Origin: Desulfuromonadaceae bacterium
GTDB taxonomy: Bacteria > Desulfobacterota > Desulfuromonadia > Geobacterales > Pseudopelobacteraceae
Length of the DNA stretch: 7,297 nucleotides
Direction: 5' to 3'
Assembly: GCA_028686145.1 (NCBI GenBank)
Contig: JAQUCQ010000167.1
Span: 1 to 7,297 of the forward strand
Numbering within the stretch: the stretch's first letter is position 1; the number at the start of each line of letters is the position of its first letter. Position numbers and translations under genes: made by a program. Of the stretch, positions 6,972-7,297 are shown one piece after another. The notes beneath the pieces are model-generated. The model saw only the letters and a program-made list of their open reading frames with translations. It searched no databases and was not told the DNA's origin.

Positions 6972-7297
6972 TTACTTCAGCATGAATCCTTTGTTAAATA
7001 ATCCCAGACACGCATCAACAACTATAGGAGAGTAACGGTCCCCCCTGTATGTCGTTATTTCCGCAAGAGCAACGGTTATCCCATTGGCCGGCCTGTAGGG
7101 GCGATAGGACGAGGTCGCTTCGACCACGTCGGCAACAGTCAAGATTTGCGCTTCCAGAAGGATCTCTTCCCGCTGAAGTCCCAACGGATAGCCGCTGCCA
7201 TCAATATGCTCGTGGTGTTGTTGGACGATGCGGGCAATCGGCCAGGGGAATTCTATGCCATCCAGTATCTCATAGCCGGCATGGGGATGAATTTTAA
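6972..7297 (-). CDS. HD-GYP domain cyclic-di-GMP phosphodiesterase, C-terminal fragment (5' end outside window)
   Basis: Predicted to hydrolyse cyclic-di-GMP. 107 codons are visible in one open frame, from the window edge (first full codon 7293-7295) to TAA at 6972-6974. The visible part begins IHPHAGYEIL and continues into HHEHIDGSGYP (7185-7217), the GYP signature with its metal-ligand histidines. VADVVEATSSYRPYRPA follows, the conserved C-terminal core of the HD-GYP family, and the protein ends about 50 residues later with VVDACLGLFNKGF, a usual family ending. The HD dyad and any N-terminal sensory (PAS, receiver or membrane) domains lie beyond the edge. No internal start should be assumed: TTG at 7184 falls inside the signature. 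It lies directly upstream of the diguanylate cyclase in the same direction, giving a synthesis/degradation pair for one messenger. Confidence 0.92.
   Translation of the reverse strand, partial: KIHPHAGYEILDGIEFPWPIARIVQQHHEHIDGSGYPLGLQREEILLEAQILTVADVVEATSSYRPYRPANGITVALAEITTYRGDRYSPIVVDACLGLFNKGFMLK

Noticed and set aside
1..7297. Mobile elements, CRISPR arrays, tRNA or rRNA genes, or a defence system.
   Set aside because: No terminal repeats, transposase or integrase motifs, regularly spaced repeats or structural RNA signatures were seen; genes fill nearly all of the window.

Overview
The window suggests a Gram-negative, probably deltaproteobacterial genome (Geobacter/Desulfuromonas-like). 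This is an inference from three things: a lipoprotein adaptor plus outer-membrane factor efflux operon, an HD-GYP domain of a type common in that group, and roughly 50% GC coding DNA with AT-rich gaps. No marker in the window fixes the taxon. All recognisable genes lie on the minus strand, so transcription runs from high to low coordinates.

From the high-coordinate end, the layout is as follows. (1) 6972-7297 is the C-terminal part of an HD-GYP cyclic-di-GMP phosphodiesterase whose start lies outside the window. (2) 6812-6971 is a short gap with two inverted repeats, a candidate promoter and a possible 22-codon ORF. (3) 5918-6811 is a membrane-anchored GGEEF diguanylate cyclase with an intact active site and an inhibitory (I) site. 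(4) 5649-5917 is an AT-rich gap with a strong sigma-70-like promoter for the efflux operon. (5) 1-5648 is a three-gene operon: a TolC-like outer-membrane factor, a lipoprotein membrane-fusion adaptor, and a large RND inner-membrane pump that runs off the low-coordinate end, probably lacking only its last few residues.

The efflux genes are tightly coupled. A 4-bp ATGA overlap joins the outer-membrane factor to the adaptor, and three bases separate the adaptor from the pump. Together they would form a complete tripartite efflux complex across both membranes. The substrate cannot be told from sequence. The pump carries the paired aspartates of drug-type (HAE) RND proteins rather than the metal-type signature, and has Arg where AcrB has its proton-relay Lys. 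No transcriptional regulator for the operon is visible.

The other two genes make and break the same second messenger, cyclic-di-GMP. The window looks like ordinary chromosomal content. I see no mobile element, CRISPR array, RNA gene or novel multi-gene system. The most interesting non-coding signal is the inverted repeat laid over the candidate diguanylate cyclase promoter.
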